Positions 47,441-56,799 of a stretch of DNA of 64,000 bases are shown piece by piece. The translations under genes were made by a program, and so were the position numbers. The notes under the pieces were generated by a model. It did no database searches and was not told the DNA's origin. It saw nothing but the letters and a program-made list of their open reading frames with translations. The stretch comes from Alphaproteobacteria bacterium (GTDB lineage Bacteria > Pseudomonadota > Alphaproteobacteria > Sphingomonadales > Emcibacteraceae). Every line of letters begins with the position of its first letter. Position 1 is the first letter of the stretch. The stretch covers positions 1-64,000 of the forward strand of contig JAUIDN010000016.1 in NCBI GenBank assembly GCA_030428615.1. The letters run 5' to 3'.

Positions 47441-47456
47441 ATGTAATCGGTTACAT
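47441..47456. promoter_or_regulatory. LacI-type operator upstream of zwf
   Basis: ATGTAA-TCGG-TTACAT: the core TGTAATCGGTTACA fits TGTAANCGNTTACA at every fixed position and closely resembles the palindrome at 42347-42368. It lies just in front of zwf, in the gap after the SGLT-like gene. Confidence 0.7.
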
Positions 47457-47505
47457 ATCCTATTTCAATATATTTATTTTTTAAAAACTTCCCTAGATAT
47501 CGTGA

Positions 47506-49065
47506 TTACCACCAGGTTATATAAATGGCAGATAAAACCATAAAAACAGCAATTGCAACCAGATTATACCCCTTTGTCGTATGAAAATCTGCCTTTTCAA
47601 CCGGGTGTACTTGTTCACTTTTTTCATCCACCATAAGCGATGCACCAACAGCAAGCGCGAGACATATGACAAAAATAAAGTTCATACGGTCAAGGAATGG
47701 CAGCGCCGGCCAAAGAAGTTTAAACGCAAGTGATGAAACAAATGAACCTATTGCCGCTGCAAGCGCACCAAACGGTGTTGTCCTGCTCCAGAACATACCA
47801 AGAAAGAAGATAACGACGATGCCCGGTGTAAAGAAGCTTGTAAATTCCTGAACATATTGAAAAGCCTGATCAAAATTACCAAGGAGCGGCTTGGCGCAAA
47901 TCATGGCAACAATCAGTGACGTAAAGCTTACGATACGTCCGACCATCACATAATGATGTTGGCTTTGATCAGGTTTATAGTAGCTATATATATCCATCGT
48001 GAAAATCGTTGAAATGCTGTTGGTCATGGACCCCAGCGACGATACAATGGCCGCAACAAGCGCTGCAAACACCAAACCCAACATCCCCGCAGGCATCAGT
48101 TTCATCAGCTCCGGGTACGCCTGATCCGGATTTTCAAGACCCGGCGTGAGAACGAAAGCTGCAATCCCCGGAAGCACAACAATGATTGGCATAATCAGCT
48201 TTAAAATTGCCGCAAAGGCAATTCCCTTCTGGGCTTCCTGTATGCTCTTAGCGGCAAGTGCTCTTTGAATAATATACTGGTTAAATCCCCAATATGCAAA
48301 ATGCAACACCCACACGGCCCCCACCAAAGCCGTTATACCCGGAAGGTCTTTATAATATGGGTTGTCCGGGGATAAGATCATATCAAATTTTTGTGGTGCC
48401 TGTTCCGTCAAGGTCACAAAACCATCAATCAAACCGCTGTCCCCGCCGATCATGCTTAATGTGATGTATGAAAGATAGAGCCCACCGATAATAAGTAAAA
48501 CCACCTGAATGATATCAGTAAACGCAACAGCCTTAAGGCCCCCATAAAGCGAATAAGCGGCAGCAAAGGCCCCAAGAAAGACAAGACCGTAAAAAATATC
48601 CACATCTGCAACCGTATTGATGGCAAGCGCACCCAACCACAGGACGGATGTCAGATTGACAAAAATATAAACACCTATCCAAAATACAGCGAGCACCAGC
48701 CTGACGTTATGATTGTAACGCCGCTCAAGATATTGCGGCATCGTGTAAATGCCATGCTTCAGAAATATCGGCAGGAAATACTTTCCCACAATCATTAAAA
48801 TAATTGCGGCAAGCCATTCATAGGATGCTATCCCAAGGCCAACGGCATAACCGGAACCAGACATACCGATAATTTGTTCCGCTGATATATTGGCTGCTAT
48901 CAAGGAAGCGCCAATCGCCCACCAGGTAAGTGTGTTTCCGGCCAGAAAGTAATCCTTGGTATCTTTCTCATGTCCGGCTTTTTCTCTTGAAACGAGGCTC
49001 GCGACCAAAATAAGACCAACCACATAGGCAATAAAAATACCAATATCAATACCGGATAAACTCAT
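47506..49065 (-). CDS. Sodium:sugar symporter, SGLT-like (SSS family)
   Basis: 519 residues and about 14 predicted membrane helices. LIAANISAEQIIGMSGSGYAVG is very close to the sugar- and sodium-binding region of the Vibrio SGLT, and TMPQYLERRYN is typical of the SSS family. It likely carries a free sugar into the cytoplasm, ahead of glucokinase. It is in the same direction as zwf but separated by the operator gap; the upstream symporter gene is 76 bases away. Confidence 0.93.
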   Translation of the reverse strand: MSLSGIDIGIFIAYVVGLILVASLVSREKAGHEKDTKDYFLAGNTLTWWAIGASLIAANISAEQIIGMSGSGYAVGLGIASYEWLAAIILMIVGKYFLPIFLKHGIYTMPQYLERRYNHNVRLVLAVFWIGVYIFVNLTSVLWLGALAINTVADVDIFYGLVFLGAFAAAYSLYGGLKAVAFTDIIQVVLLIIGGLYLSYITLSMIGGDSGLIDGFVTLTEQAPQKFDMILSPDNPYYKDLPGITALVGAVWVLHFAYWGFNQYIIQRALAAKSIQEAQKGIAFAAILKLIMPIIVVLPGIAAFVLTPGLENPDQAYPELMKLMPAGMLGLVFAALVAAIVSSLGSMTNSISTIFTMDIYSYYKPDQSQHHYVMVGRIVSFTSLIVAMICAKPLLGNFDQAFQYVQEFTSFFTPGIVVIFFLGMFWSRTTPFGALAAAIGSFVSSLAFKLLWPALPFLDRMNFIFVICLALAVGASLMVDEKSEQVHPVEKADFHTTKGYNLVAIAVFMVLSAIYITWW

Positions 49066-49141
49066 GATGGTTCCCTCATCTTATTTTCCCTACTGTTTAG
49101 CACTATCATTTAAATTCATTCTGTCAATGCAGAACAATATT

Positions 49142-50563
49142 TCACTCAATATCTTCTGACCTTCTCTGACTGATAAAAATAATTGCAAACCCAACAATGA
49201 AAGGGATTGTCCGTTCAATTACATCGCCAGGCGAATCCTGAAACAGGGACAAAAATACAGCGGTAACAAAACCCGCGAAGACCGCCGTAAAAACCGTCCT
49301 GCCATTTAAATGCCAACCTGCCAGCGTCATAACCACCGTAGGCCCAAATGCGGCCCCCAACGCATTCCATGCAAATAAAGTTCTATCAAAAATTGTTGCT
49401 GGCAGATAAAGCGAAATGAGCACTGACATGACAACGAGAAAAGCAACGGACAACCGTGAAACAAAAACTTCTTTACCCTTATACCCGTGACCAAGCTTCA
49501 AATCATAAGAAATACTGGATGCCCCAACCAGTAACTGGCTATCTGCCGTTGACATAATCGCCGAGAGAACCGCCGCCAAAATAATTGCCCCGACCACAGG
49601 TGAAAAAACAATGCCGGTTAATTGAAATAATACTGATTCCGCACCATACTCCGAATTCGGAATGAGGACATTTGCTGCGAGTCCAACAACAAACATCCCC
49701 GTAAATACGGTTATATACCAGAACATGGTAAGAATTCTGGCCTGTCTCATTGCTTTTTCGTCGCGAAGCGCCATAAACCTCACAAGCAGATGAGGCTGTC
49801 CGATGGGGCCGAAGCCAATTGCAAGTGACCCGAATGCAAATCCAAAGGCCGCTAACCCAATGTTTTTACCGGATAAACTCAACAGGTCAGGCCGCCCAAG
49901 GTTTGAAAGTCCATTTACAAGAGCGGAAATTCCCCCGATTTCCGCAACGGCGAAAACCGGCAATAACACAGCCGCACCGACCATGAGTGCACCTTGAAAG
50001 GCATCCGTAACACTTACGGCCCAAAAACCACCCATGAACGTGTAGACCATGATAATAAACGCGCCCAACATGATCGAGCTGTCCATACTTATGTTAAATG
50101 TTGATGAAAATGTATTTCCCGCGCCCTGAAATTGCGCCGCAACGTAAAAAGCGAATGAAATAAGAATAACAATTGCAGATAAACTCACGATCCGTTTTTT
50201 CCATTGGCTTTCAACCCGAAGTCCCAGAAAGTCACCAATCGTCACAATATTATTTTCGTGGCTATATTTAACGAGCCTTGGTGCCACATAAAGCCATGCA
50301 ATCAAAGCGCCTGTTATAGATCCTAAAGCGACCCACACTGAAGACAAACCAAGGGTATAGGCCGCTCCGCTCATGCCCAGTAACGACCAAGCGGATGAAG
50401 CACTCGCCGAATAGCTGAGTGCAGCGACAATAGGCCCGAGCTGACGGCCACCAAGGAAATAATCATCTTCGTTTTTCACCCGTTTTGAGGCCCAGTACCC
50501 AATGCCAATCAGCAGCCCCTGATAAAGCACCAATACAACCAAAACAATTGTTGTTTTTTCCAT
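49142..50563 (-). CDS. Sodium:solute symporter, PutP-like (SSS family)
   Basis: 473 residues, multiple membrane helices, with ALSYSASASSAWSLLGMSGAA as the substrate region and an IMSTADSQLLVGASSISYDL block typical of proline-type SSS carriers. The substrate is uncertain: family resemblance points to proline or another amino/organic acid rather than sugar. The location beside the SGLT-like gene is suggestive only. Confidence 0.88.
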   Translation of the reverse strand: MEKTTIVLVVLVLYQGLLIGIGYWASKRVKNEDDYFLGGRQLGPIVAALSYSASASSAWSLLGMSGAAYTLGLSSVWVALGSITGALIAWLYVAPRLVKYSHENNIVTIGDFLGLRVESQWKKRIVSLSAIVILISFAFYVAAQFQGAGNTFSSTFNISMDSSIMLGAFIIMVYTFMGGFWAVSVTDAFQGALMVGAAVLLPVFAVAEIGGISALVNGLSNLGRPDLLSLSGKNIGLAAFGFAFGSLAIGFGPIGQPHLLVRFMALRDEKAMRQARILTMFWYITVFTGMFVVGLAANVLIPNSEYGAESVLFQLTGIVFSPVVGAIILAAVLSAIMSTADSQLLVGASSISYDLKLGHGYKGKEVFVSRLSVAFLVVMSVLISLYLPATIFDRTLFAWNALGAAFGPTVVMTLAGWHLNGRTVFTAVFAGFVTAVFLSLFQDSPGDVIERTIPFIVGFAIIFISQRRSEDIE

Positions 50564-50635
50564 TTAGCCCTAACACCTTTGCGAACCGTTTTCCCTTTAA
50601 AACAGCATAATGTTATTTTCAAATAGCACAAACAA

Positions 50636-50675
50636 TAAGAAAAAATGCCCGGAAAAACGAATTCCCTGGGCATTT
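50636..50675 (-). terminator. Terminator of the PQQ-type dehydrogenase gene
   Basis: On the minus strand AAATGCCC (50668-50675 side) pairs with GGGCATTT (50643-50650 side) around a 17-base loop, and a T-rich run follows. It lies just downstream of the minus-strand stop at 50697. The rest of 50564-50696 shows nothing else I can name. Confidence 0.65.
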
Positions 50676-50696
50676 CAAATGGTTTTGTTACACCAA

Positions 50697-51971
50697 TTAA
50701 TTTCTTGGTTCAGGCGCAGTCAGTTTTAATATTCTTGGCATTGGCATATCCTCAATGACATAAATTGCACCGTCAGCTCCCTGACTAACATGACGAAGGC
50801 GATGTCCCGGCTCATCCAAAAGCCGTTCTTCACCGATCACGTGATCGCCGGATAATTCCAGTCGCGACATATGCATTGATGAAAGTCCGGTAAGAAACAA
50901 ATTTCCCTTCCATGCTGGAAACATATCACCACTATAAAACATCATGGAAGAAGGCGCCATGGATATGGGGCTCCAGTAATAAATCGGCTGCTCAGTACCA
51001 GGCTTGACGGTAAGCCCTGTGCCTACCGGTTTTGTCCCGCCCATGCGACCGTATGATACGTATGGCCAGCCATAATCTTTACCTGCGCGAATGACATTTA
51101 TTTCATCCCCGGCATCACCACCCTGATCCGCAGCCCAGAATTCACCTGTTTCCGGATTTTTCGACAGGCCGTTTGAATTTCTAAGACCAATCACATAAGC
51201 CATATCATTTACATCGTCATTGCCAACAAATGGGTTATCATCCGGCACTGAACCATCTTTATTCAATCTTAAAATCATACCAAGCGTGCCCTTCAGATTT
51301 GGCTCGCCCATAGGACTTTTTCGTTGGGTAGTGATCAGCAATTTACCGCTGTCATCGAAGGCCATTCGGCTAGGCACTGTATCAATCAGTATTTTTAAAT
51401 CAGAAATGCTTCCGTTATCGTTAGATAGTTTTGCACGCGCCACTCGCCATATGCCCCACGGGTTTGCGGCTTTTTCTTCACGCGACAGCGCATTCCACTC
51501 CTGCCGCTCAGCATTTGATTTTTGATAAGCGGCATCCGAATTATCGCTTTCCACTCCATCCGGTGCTGCCAGATACGCAAAATAGATCATGCGGTTATCT
51601 TCAAAGTCCGGATCAAGGATAATATCGTTTAGTCCACGTGATCCCCATGCGCGAACAGCCGGCATCCCGGCGATTGGATCCGAAACATTCCCGTCCGAAG
51701 TAACCACCCTTATTCTGCCTGGCACTTCTGTTACAAGCATATTTCCGTCTGGCATATGCGCCATCGCCCATGGTCGGTTAAGACCCGTTACAAATTCGTT
51801 TACAACATATCTCGGGCTCTTCGGGGCGAGTGGTGCCCTTGTCTGCCCTGCAAAAGCTGGTGGGACGGCACTTGTTCCTTCAAACACCTGCTGAGCGCTA
51901 ACCGTTGCAATCATTGATGATGCAAGAACACACCCCAGCAATATTCCCTTAAACCCTTTTTGGATTCCCAT
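50697..51971 (-). CDS. PQQ-dependent sugar dehydrogenase-like protein (soluble aldose dehydrogenase family)
   Basis: Signal peptide (cleavage after VSAQ near residue 27), then a six-bladed propeller with RPWAMAHMPDGNMLVTEVPGR and GLRNSNGLSKNPETGEFWAADQGGDAGDEIN, as in YliI/soluble glucose dehydrogenase relatives. Periplasmic oxidation of aldoses with PQQ is the likely reaction; PQQ binding residues could not be checked one by one. No PQQ synthesis genes are adjacent. It may complement the FAD sugar dehydrogenase nearby. Confidence 0.87.
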   Translation of the reverse strand: MGIQKGFKGILLGCVLASSMIATVSAQQVFEGTSAVPPAFAGQTRAPLAPKSPRYVVNEFVTGLNRPWAMAHMPDGNMLVTEVPGRIRVVTSDGNVSDPIAGMPAVRAWGSRGLNDIILDPDFEDNRMIYFAYLAAPDGVESDNSDAAYQKSNAERQEWNALSREEKAANPWGIWRVARAKLSNDNGSISDLKILIDTVPSRMAFDDSGKLLITTQRKSPMGEPNLKGTLGMILRLNKDGSVPDDNPFVGNDDVNDMAYVIGLRNSNGLSKNPETGEFWAADQGGDAGDEINVIRAGKDYGWPYVSYGRMGGTKPVGTGLTVKPGTEQPIYYWSPISMAPSSMMFYSGDMFPAWKGNLFLTGLSSMHMSRLELSGDHVIGEERLLDEPGHRLRHVSQGADGAIYVIEDMPMPRILKLTAPEPRN

Positions 51972-52141
51972 TCATTTTCTCCCTGTTTTATATTTTGATA
52001 TTAACTTGGAAAAAGTATAGAAGAACTGCCCCCGCAAATCAATGAATATAGGACGCCTAACGGATATCACAACAATTTATTTCTAAATTTTAATGAATAG
52101 GGTATAAGTGTATCACGAAGTCAAAACACGCAGGACAAGAC
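51972..52141. promoter_or_regulatory. Divergent intergenic region between the PQQ dehydrogenase and rnd
   Basis: 170 AT-rich bases. TATAAG near 52113 could be the -10 box for rnd. I see no operator matching the LacI palindrome here. Confidence 0.3.
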
Positions 52142-52759
52142 ATGACAATAACGCTGCATAAAGGCGACCTGAGCGACAATATCAGATTTAACGGCGCAGT
52201 AGCAATTGATACTGAAACTATGGGATTAAACCCTCACCGTGACCGCCTTTGTCTGGTACAACTTTCTTCGGGTGATGGTGATGCACATTTAGTACAAATC
52301 GCCAACGGACAAAAAACCGCCCCTAACCTCAAAAAACTTCTTGAAGATCCTGATCTTACTAAAATATTTCATTTTGCCCGCTTTGATGTCGCTGTCCTGA
52401 AAAAATACCTCGGTGCAGATGTATCACCGATCTATTGCACAAAAATAGCCTCCAAACTGGTAAGGACATATACTGACCGTCACGGATTGAAAGATCTTGC
52501 GCGGGAGCTGTTATCGGTTGACATGTCCAAACAGCAACAAAGCTCAAACTGGAGTGCGGAAGACCTTAGCGCGGAACAACTTGAATATGCCGCGTCAGAT
52601 GTTTATTACCTGCACAAACTGAAAGCGAAGCTTGACGAAATGCTTGAAACAACCGGACGGGCAGAGCTTGCTCAAAAATGTTTCAAATTTTTGCCGACCC
52701 GGTGTTCGCTTGATCTGGAAGGGTGGGAAAATACAGACATTTTTGCCCATAGCGATTAA
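52142..52759 (+). CDS. rnd: Ribonuclease D-like 3'-5' exonuclease
   Basis: 205 residues with the DEDD core: AIDTETMGLNPHRDRLCLVQLS, FHFARFDVAVL and YAASDVYYL, which hold the metal-binding acids. It lacks the C-terminal HRDC domains of full RNase D, as is common in short alphaproteobacterial homologues. Trims structured RNA 3' ends, including tRNA precursors. It leads into the Lpt operon, 159 bases ahead of lptC, with a weak hairpin (52767-52783) between them. Confidence 0.9.
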   Translation: MTITLHKGDLSDNIRFNGAVAIDTETMGLNPHRDRLCLVQLSSGDGDAHLVQIANGQKTAPNLKKLLEDPDLTKIFHFARFDVAVLKKYLGADVSPIYCTKIASKLVRTYTDRHGLKDLARELLSVDMSKQQQSSNWSAEDLSAEQLEYAASDVYYLHKLKAKLDEMLETTGRAELAQKCFKFLPTRCSLDLEGWENTDIFAHSD

Positions 52760-52918
52760 AAAAATCCGGATCGTTTCAATCCGCTTTAATAAAAAAGTTC
52801 TAACAAAATTCGTTCCTTTTACCTTGATGATGCCACACATAAGCATTACATTTAGAATATAGTCACATGGCGCTCCATTATTTCGCCACTATTAGCCCTT
52901 AGCAAGGCAATATCAGAA

Positions 52919-53647
52919 TTGTTTGATGACGAAGAATATTGGATACGGAATATAGTGAACAACCACTCTGATCAAATACTTAACTCCCATGAAACGGTCA
53001 CTTTCGACGAAAATGAGCGTCAGATAAACAGGGCAGGTCAACTAAAAAAAATGGTGCCTGCTTTAACGCTGATAGCATTTTTATCTCTGGTGCTCTATCC
53101 AATATTAGTCTCTCGTGAAAGCAGCTTTACGCTCGCCATTGACAGGCTTGAACAGCGTGACGAAAAGGCAAAACTGATCAAACCTTCTTATGTCGATGTG
53201 GATCAAAATAATAATCCCGTAAATATATCTGCCGAATCCGCCTATCGCGAAGAGCACGAAACTACCAATTATTTTTTCACTAACCTTGTCGCACAGATGT
53301 CGTTGCCAACTGGTGATGCAATTGAAATTCTCTCTAAAAGCGGCTCACTGAATACCGACACACAGATTATGGAGTTGAATGGAGAAATAACTATAACGTC
53401 GGAGAATGGGTTTTTATTGAAGTCTACGGAAGCCAAGTTCCTCATCGGTGAAAAAATCGCGCAGGGCCAGAACGGCGTTACCGGCGTCGCTCCTTTCGGA
53501 CGGTTCAGCGCAGAAAACTTTAACGCAAACGTCGAAGACGAGGTAATCACACTTGACGGAAATGTGAAAATCAGCTTTGACCCGAATAAACCATTAAATA
53601 TTTTTAGCAATGCTGATGCGATAGAAGTCGAAGGGAATAGCACCTGA
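52919..53647 (+). CDS. lptC: LPS export protein LptC
   Basis: Membrane-anchored periplasmic part of the LptB2FGC-A lipopolysaccharide bridge. A cytoplasmic N-terminus of ~45 residues is followed by one membrane helix (VPALTLIAFLSLVLYPILVS) and a beta-jelly-roll domain (about 85-242). The first usual start in frame is a TTG at 52919, only weakly preceded by AAGG; a shorter start at the ATG near 53050 would lie just before the helix. It overlaps lptA by one base. Confidence 0.88.
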   Translation: MFDDEEYWIRNIVNNHSDQILNSHETVTFDENERQINRAGQLKKMVPALTLIAFLSLVLYPILVSRESSFTLAIDRLEQRDEKAKLIKPSYVDVDQNNNPVNISAESAYREEHETTNYFFTNLVAQMSLPTGDAIEILSKSGSLNTDTQIMELNGEITITSENGFLLKSTEAKFLIGEKIAQGQNGVTGVAPFGRFSAENFNANVEDEVITLDGNVKISFDPNKPLNIFSNADAIEVEGNST

Positions 53648-54177
53648 TGTATCTTAAAAACAAAATTGTATCGTTAATTTTTCTTGCTTTAGCCACTGCT
53701 AACGCCGAAGCGCTGGCGCAGGTTTCATCTTTAAAAGATCACGACGTAGAAAATCCCGTAGATATAAGCGCTGACCGTCTTGAAGTGAAACAAAAGGAAA
53801 ATATTGCTCTTTTCACTGGTAACGTGGTGGTTACACAATCCGACATGTCACTGGTTTCCGACCGTATAACAGTGTTTTATAATGACGACAGAGAAGACGA
53901 TAGTTCTTCTTCCATTTCTCGACTGGATGCTTCGGGTAATGTTGTTATGACCTCGCCAACCGAAACTATCCGGAGCACTTGGGGCGTCTATGATTTTGCA
54001 GAAAAAATAATTACGCTCGGTGGTAATGTGGAGCTTTCCAACGCAGATGGCCAAATTAAAAGCCCCCGCCTGCAATTAAACTTAACAACGGGACAAATAA
54101 CAATGGATGGTGGCCGCATCGAGGGTGGAACTACCGACCGGGTAACTGGTCAATTTACTCCACCAAGCAGTGATTAA
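53647..54177 (+). CDS. lptA: LPS transport periplasmic protein LptA
   Basis: Signal peptide (about 1-25, ANAEALAQ), then an OstA-type beta-jelly roll with DISADRLEVKQKENIALFTGNVVVTQ and SDRITVFY, the repeated strand pattern of LptA. 176 residues. Forms the periplasmic bridge for LPS with LptC; the one-base overlap (TGATG) with lptC ties their translation. Confidence 0.93.
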   Translation: MYLKNKIVSLIFLALATANAEALAQVSSLKDHDVENPVDISADRLEVKQKENIALFTGNVVVTQSDMSLVSDRITVFYNDDREDDSSSSISRLDASGNVVMTSPTETIRSTWGVYDFAEKIITLGGNVELSNADGQIKSPRLQLNLTTGQITMDGGRIEGGTTDRVTGQFTPPSSD

Positions 54178-54252
54178 CGTAACCAATTGGAAATAATAAA
54201 TTAAAAACGATACTTACACATTGTTAATCTCTTTCAGAGTAAAATAGACGAC

Positions 54253-55026
54253 ATGGAAAAAATAATACAACTTTCTAAATCTGATAATCATCCCGCCTCA
54301 CTCGACGAAGGCCTTGTCGTTGACGCCGTAGAAAAAAAATACCGCAAAAAAACGGTTCTCAGAGGTATATCGATGCAAATCAGGAAAGGAGAGGTCGTAG
54401 GGCTGCTTGGGCCAAATGGCGCGGGAAAAACGACTTGTTTCTATACCATGGTCGGATTGGTAAAACCTGATTCCGGACGTATCCTGCTTGATGGCCATGA
54501 TATTACACATATGCCCATGTATAGAAGGGCTCGACTTGGCATCGGTTATCTTCCTCAAGAATCATCAATATTTCGCGGCATGACCGTAGAGGAAAATATT
54601 TGGTCTGTACTTGAAATTTGCGAGCCTGATCCAACAAAAAGAGCCGAAAAGTTAGAAAGTCTGCTTGATGAATTTGCTATACAGCATATTCGGCAATCCC
54701 CCGCACTTTCGCTGTCTGGTGGTGAACGAAGACGCGCTGAGATCGCCCGCGCTCTTGCTTCAGGGCCATCATACATGCTTCTGGACGAACCATTTGCCGG
54801 GATTGATCCTATTGCAATAGCTGACATTCGTAATCTGGTATCCCATTTGAAAGACAGGGATATCGGCGTATTAATAACAGATCATAACGTGCGCGAGACG
54901 CTGGACATCATTGACCGCACTTATATCATTCATGATGGTCAGGTGCTTATGTCCGGAACGCCGCAGGAAATAGTGGAGAATGAAGACGTGAAGCGCGTCT
55001 ATCTGGGTGAAAATTTTAGTTTATAG
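54253..55026 (+). CDS. lptB: LPS export ATPase LptB
   Basis: Cytoplasmic ATPase that powers LptFG. Walker A GPNGAGKTT, signature LSGGERRR, Walker B MLLDEPFAGIDPIA and H-loop ITDHNVRET are all intact, and the DEPFAGIDP stretch is typical of LptB. 257 residues. It lies 75 bases after lptA and 12 before rpoN, the conserved proteobacterial order. Confidence 0.97.
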   Translation: MEKIIQLSKSDNHPASLDEGLVVDAVEKKYRKKTVLRGISMQIRKGEVVGLLGPNGAGKTTCFYTMVGLVKPDSGRILLDGHDITHMPMYRRARLGIGYLPQESSIFRGMTVEENIWSVLEICEPDPTKRAEKLESLLDEFAIQHIRQSPALSLSGGERRRAEIARALASGPSYMLLDEPFAGIDPIAIADIRNLVSHLKDRDIGVLITDHNVRETLDIIDRTYIIHDGQVLMSGTPQEIVENEDVKRVYLGENFSL

Positions 55027-55038
55027 GGAAGTTAATTT

Positions 55039-56601
55039 ATGGCATTAACGCCACGCCTTGACATAAAACAGTCGCAGTCGCTGGTTCTTACTCCCCAGCT
55101 ACAGCAGGCTATCAAGATGTTGCAGCTCTCCAGCGCTGAACTTGTCGAATTTGTTGCCGAAGAGATCGCCCAAAACCCATTGCTCGAATATGATGAAAAA
55201 TCGGATTCAGATGATCGACGTGGCGCAAACAATGAAGAACAATCTGAACGGTCCGGCGACAATGAAGCTGGTAACTCCCAAGATCAAAAAGTAAAAGCTT
55301 CTGACGATTTCCTGAATGAAAAATCACCATTATCTGGCGACAACGACACACCATTAGATACAGATTATGCAGAACTTTACGACGACAATAGTTTTTCTGA
55401 CAATATAGGTGCAATACCAAGCCAGAACTTGGGATTAAACGGTAGTAACATGATCACTGGTGGTGCCGGCAATTTCGATTTCACAGAAAACTCCACGGAA
55501 CAAAAACAATCTGGTCCTATATCGTTAAAATCTCATCTTGAAGAACAGCTTATATTCCTGCAAGCGGAACCATATGAAAAAGTCATCATTCAATATTTGA
55601 TCGGTTTGATGGATGAAGCCGGATATATTAATGAAGATACATCACTGATCGCTCAAAGGTGCGGCTGCGATGAAGAAGATATAGATCGGATTTTTAAAAT
55701 CGCACAAACTCTGGAACCGCTTGGTGTTTTTGCCAGAAGCCTAGGAGAATGTCTTAAAATACAGCAAATTCAGGCAGATCGGTATGATCCTGCCATGGCA
55801 ACATTCCTTGACAATCTTGAAATGCTTGGCGAGCGAAAATTTAGTGAATTAAGACGACTTTGTAAGGTCAGCAAAGAAGATTTTCTTGATATGGTTGAGG
55901 AAATCAAGACACTCAACCCGAAACCTGGTCTGGAATATGGTGAAGACATTGTTTACACTGTTATACCAGATGTTTACGTGAAAAAAACGCCGAAAGGGCA
56001 ATGGTTTGTGGAACTTAATAGCGAGAGCCTACCTAAGGTGCTTATGAACAATCGCTATTTAAATGAAGTGGGTAGCCAGACAACAAAAAAAGAAGATAGA
56101 GAATATATCGATGATTGCGTTGCGAAAGCCAATTGGCTTGTCCGCGCGCTTGATCAACGTGCCCGTACAATCCTGAAGGTATCAAGCGAACTGGTAAGGT
56201 TGCAGCGCAAATTTCTTGATGATGGCATTCAGTACCTGGCGCCAATAAATCTGAAGACTATCGCAGAAGCCATAGAAATGCATGAAAGTACGGTGAGTCG
56301 CGTGACTGCCAACAAATATATCTCAACACCCAGAGGAATTTTTGAGATGAAATTCTTCTTTACGAATGCGATTGGATCATTGGATAGCGACAATCAATAC
56401 TCCTCTAAATCAATTAAGTATAAAATTAAACAACTGATCGATGACGAAGACCCGAAAAAGATTTTATCTGATGATAAAATAGTGGAAATAATAAGGGCGG
56501 AAGGCATTGATATCGCAAGGAGAACCGTGGCAAAATACAGAGAATCTTTAGAAATCCCGTCTTCAATAATACGAAGAAGAATGAAAAACCCCGTCCTTTA
56601 A
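55039..56601 (+). CDS. rpoN: RNA polymerase sigma-54 factor
   Basis: 520 residues. N-terminal glutamine-rich activator region (SQSLVLTPQLQQAIKMLQLSS), an acidic linker (about 50-150), core-binding region and the C-terminal RpoN box ARRTVAKYRE that reads the -24 element. Directs transcription that needs an enhancer-binding ATPase; the downstream hpf and ptsN genes are its usual companions. Confidence 0.98.
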   Translation: MALTPRLDIKQSQSLVLTPQLQQAIKMLQLSSAELVEFVAEEIAQNPLLEYDEKSDSDDRRGANNEEQSERSGDNEAGNSQDQKVKASDDFLNEKSPLSGDNDTPLDTDYAELYDDNSFSDNIGAIPSQNLGLNGSNMITGGAGNFDFTENSTEQKQSGPISLKSHLEEQLIFLQAEPYEKVIIQYLIGLMDEAGYINEDTSLIAQRCGCDEEDIDRIFKIAQTLEPLGVFARSLGECLKIQQIQADRYDPAMATFLDNLEMLGERKFSELRRLCKVSKEDFLDMVEEIKTLNPKPGLEYGEDIVYTVIPDVYVKKTPKGQWFVELNSESLPKVLMNNRYLNEVGSQTTKKEDREYIDDCVAKANWLVRALDQRARTILKVSSELVRLQRKFLDDGIQYLAPINLKTIAEAIEMHESTVSRVTANKYISTPRGIFEMKFFFTNAIGSLDSDNQYSSKSIKYKIKQLIDDEDPKKILSDDKIVEIIRAEGIDIARRTVAKYRESLEIPSSIIRRRMKNPVL

Positions 56602-56712
56602 TATTCGAATTTGAGGGTGAATTGACAGATAGCGTTAACTCTCAAAAGTACGGGGAAAAATGCAGCCGCATTAAGGTATGGTTTTTTAATATATGCGGGA
56701 ATTTTGTGAAAA

Positions 56713-56744
56713 CTTGACATATTATCCCCGCGACCTTATATCCG
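56713..56744 (+). promoter_or_regulatory. Dual promoter-like sequence before hpf (sigma70 and RpoH patterns overlap)
   Basis: TTGACA (56714-56719) with TATATC at 56737-56742 (17 bases apart) reads as a sigma70 promoter. The same stretch contains CTTG (56713-56716), an 18-base spacer and CTTATATCCG (56735-56744), which fits the alphaproteobacterial RpoH pattern CTTG-N17/18-CYTATNTNNG. The remainder of 56602-56799 holds nothing else I can identify. Confidence 0.6.
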
Positions 56745-56799
56745 TGCAGGTTTTGGCACATACAATATTTAAGCTGTCTGAGATAGGATCTGAATTAAA

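Noticed and set aside
52760-52918. tRNA or small RNA between rnd and lptC
   Set aside because: I could not build a cloverleaf or a strong promoter-terminator pair; only a weak 5-bp hairpin is present.
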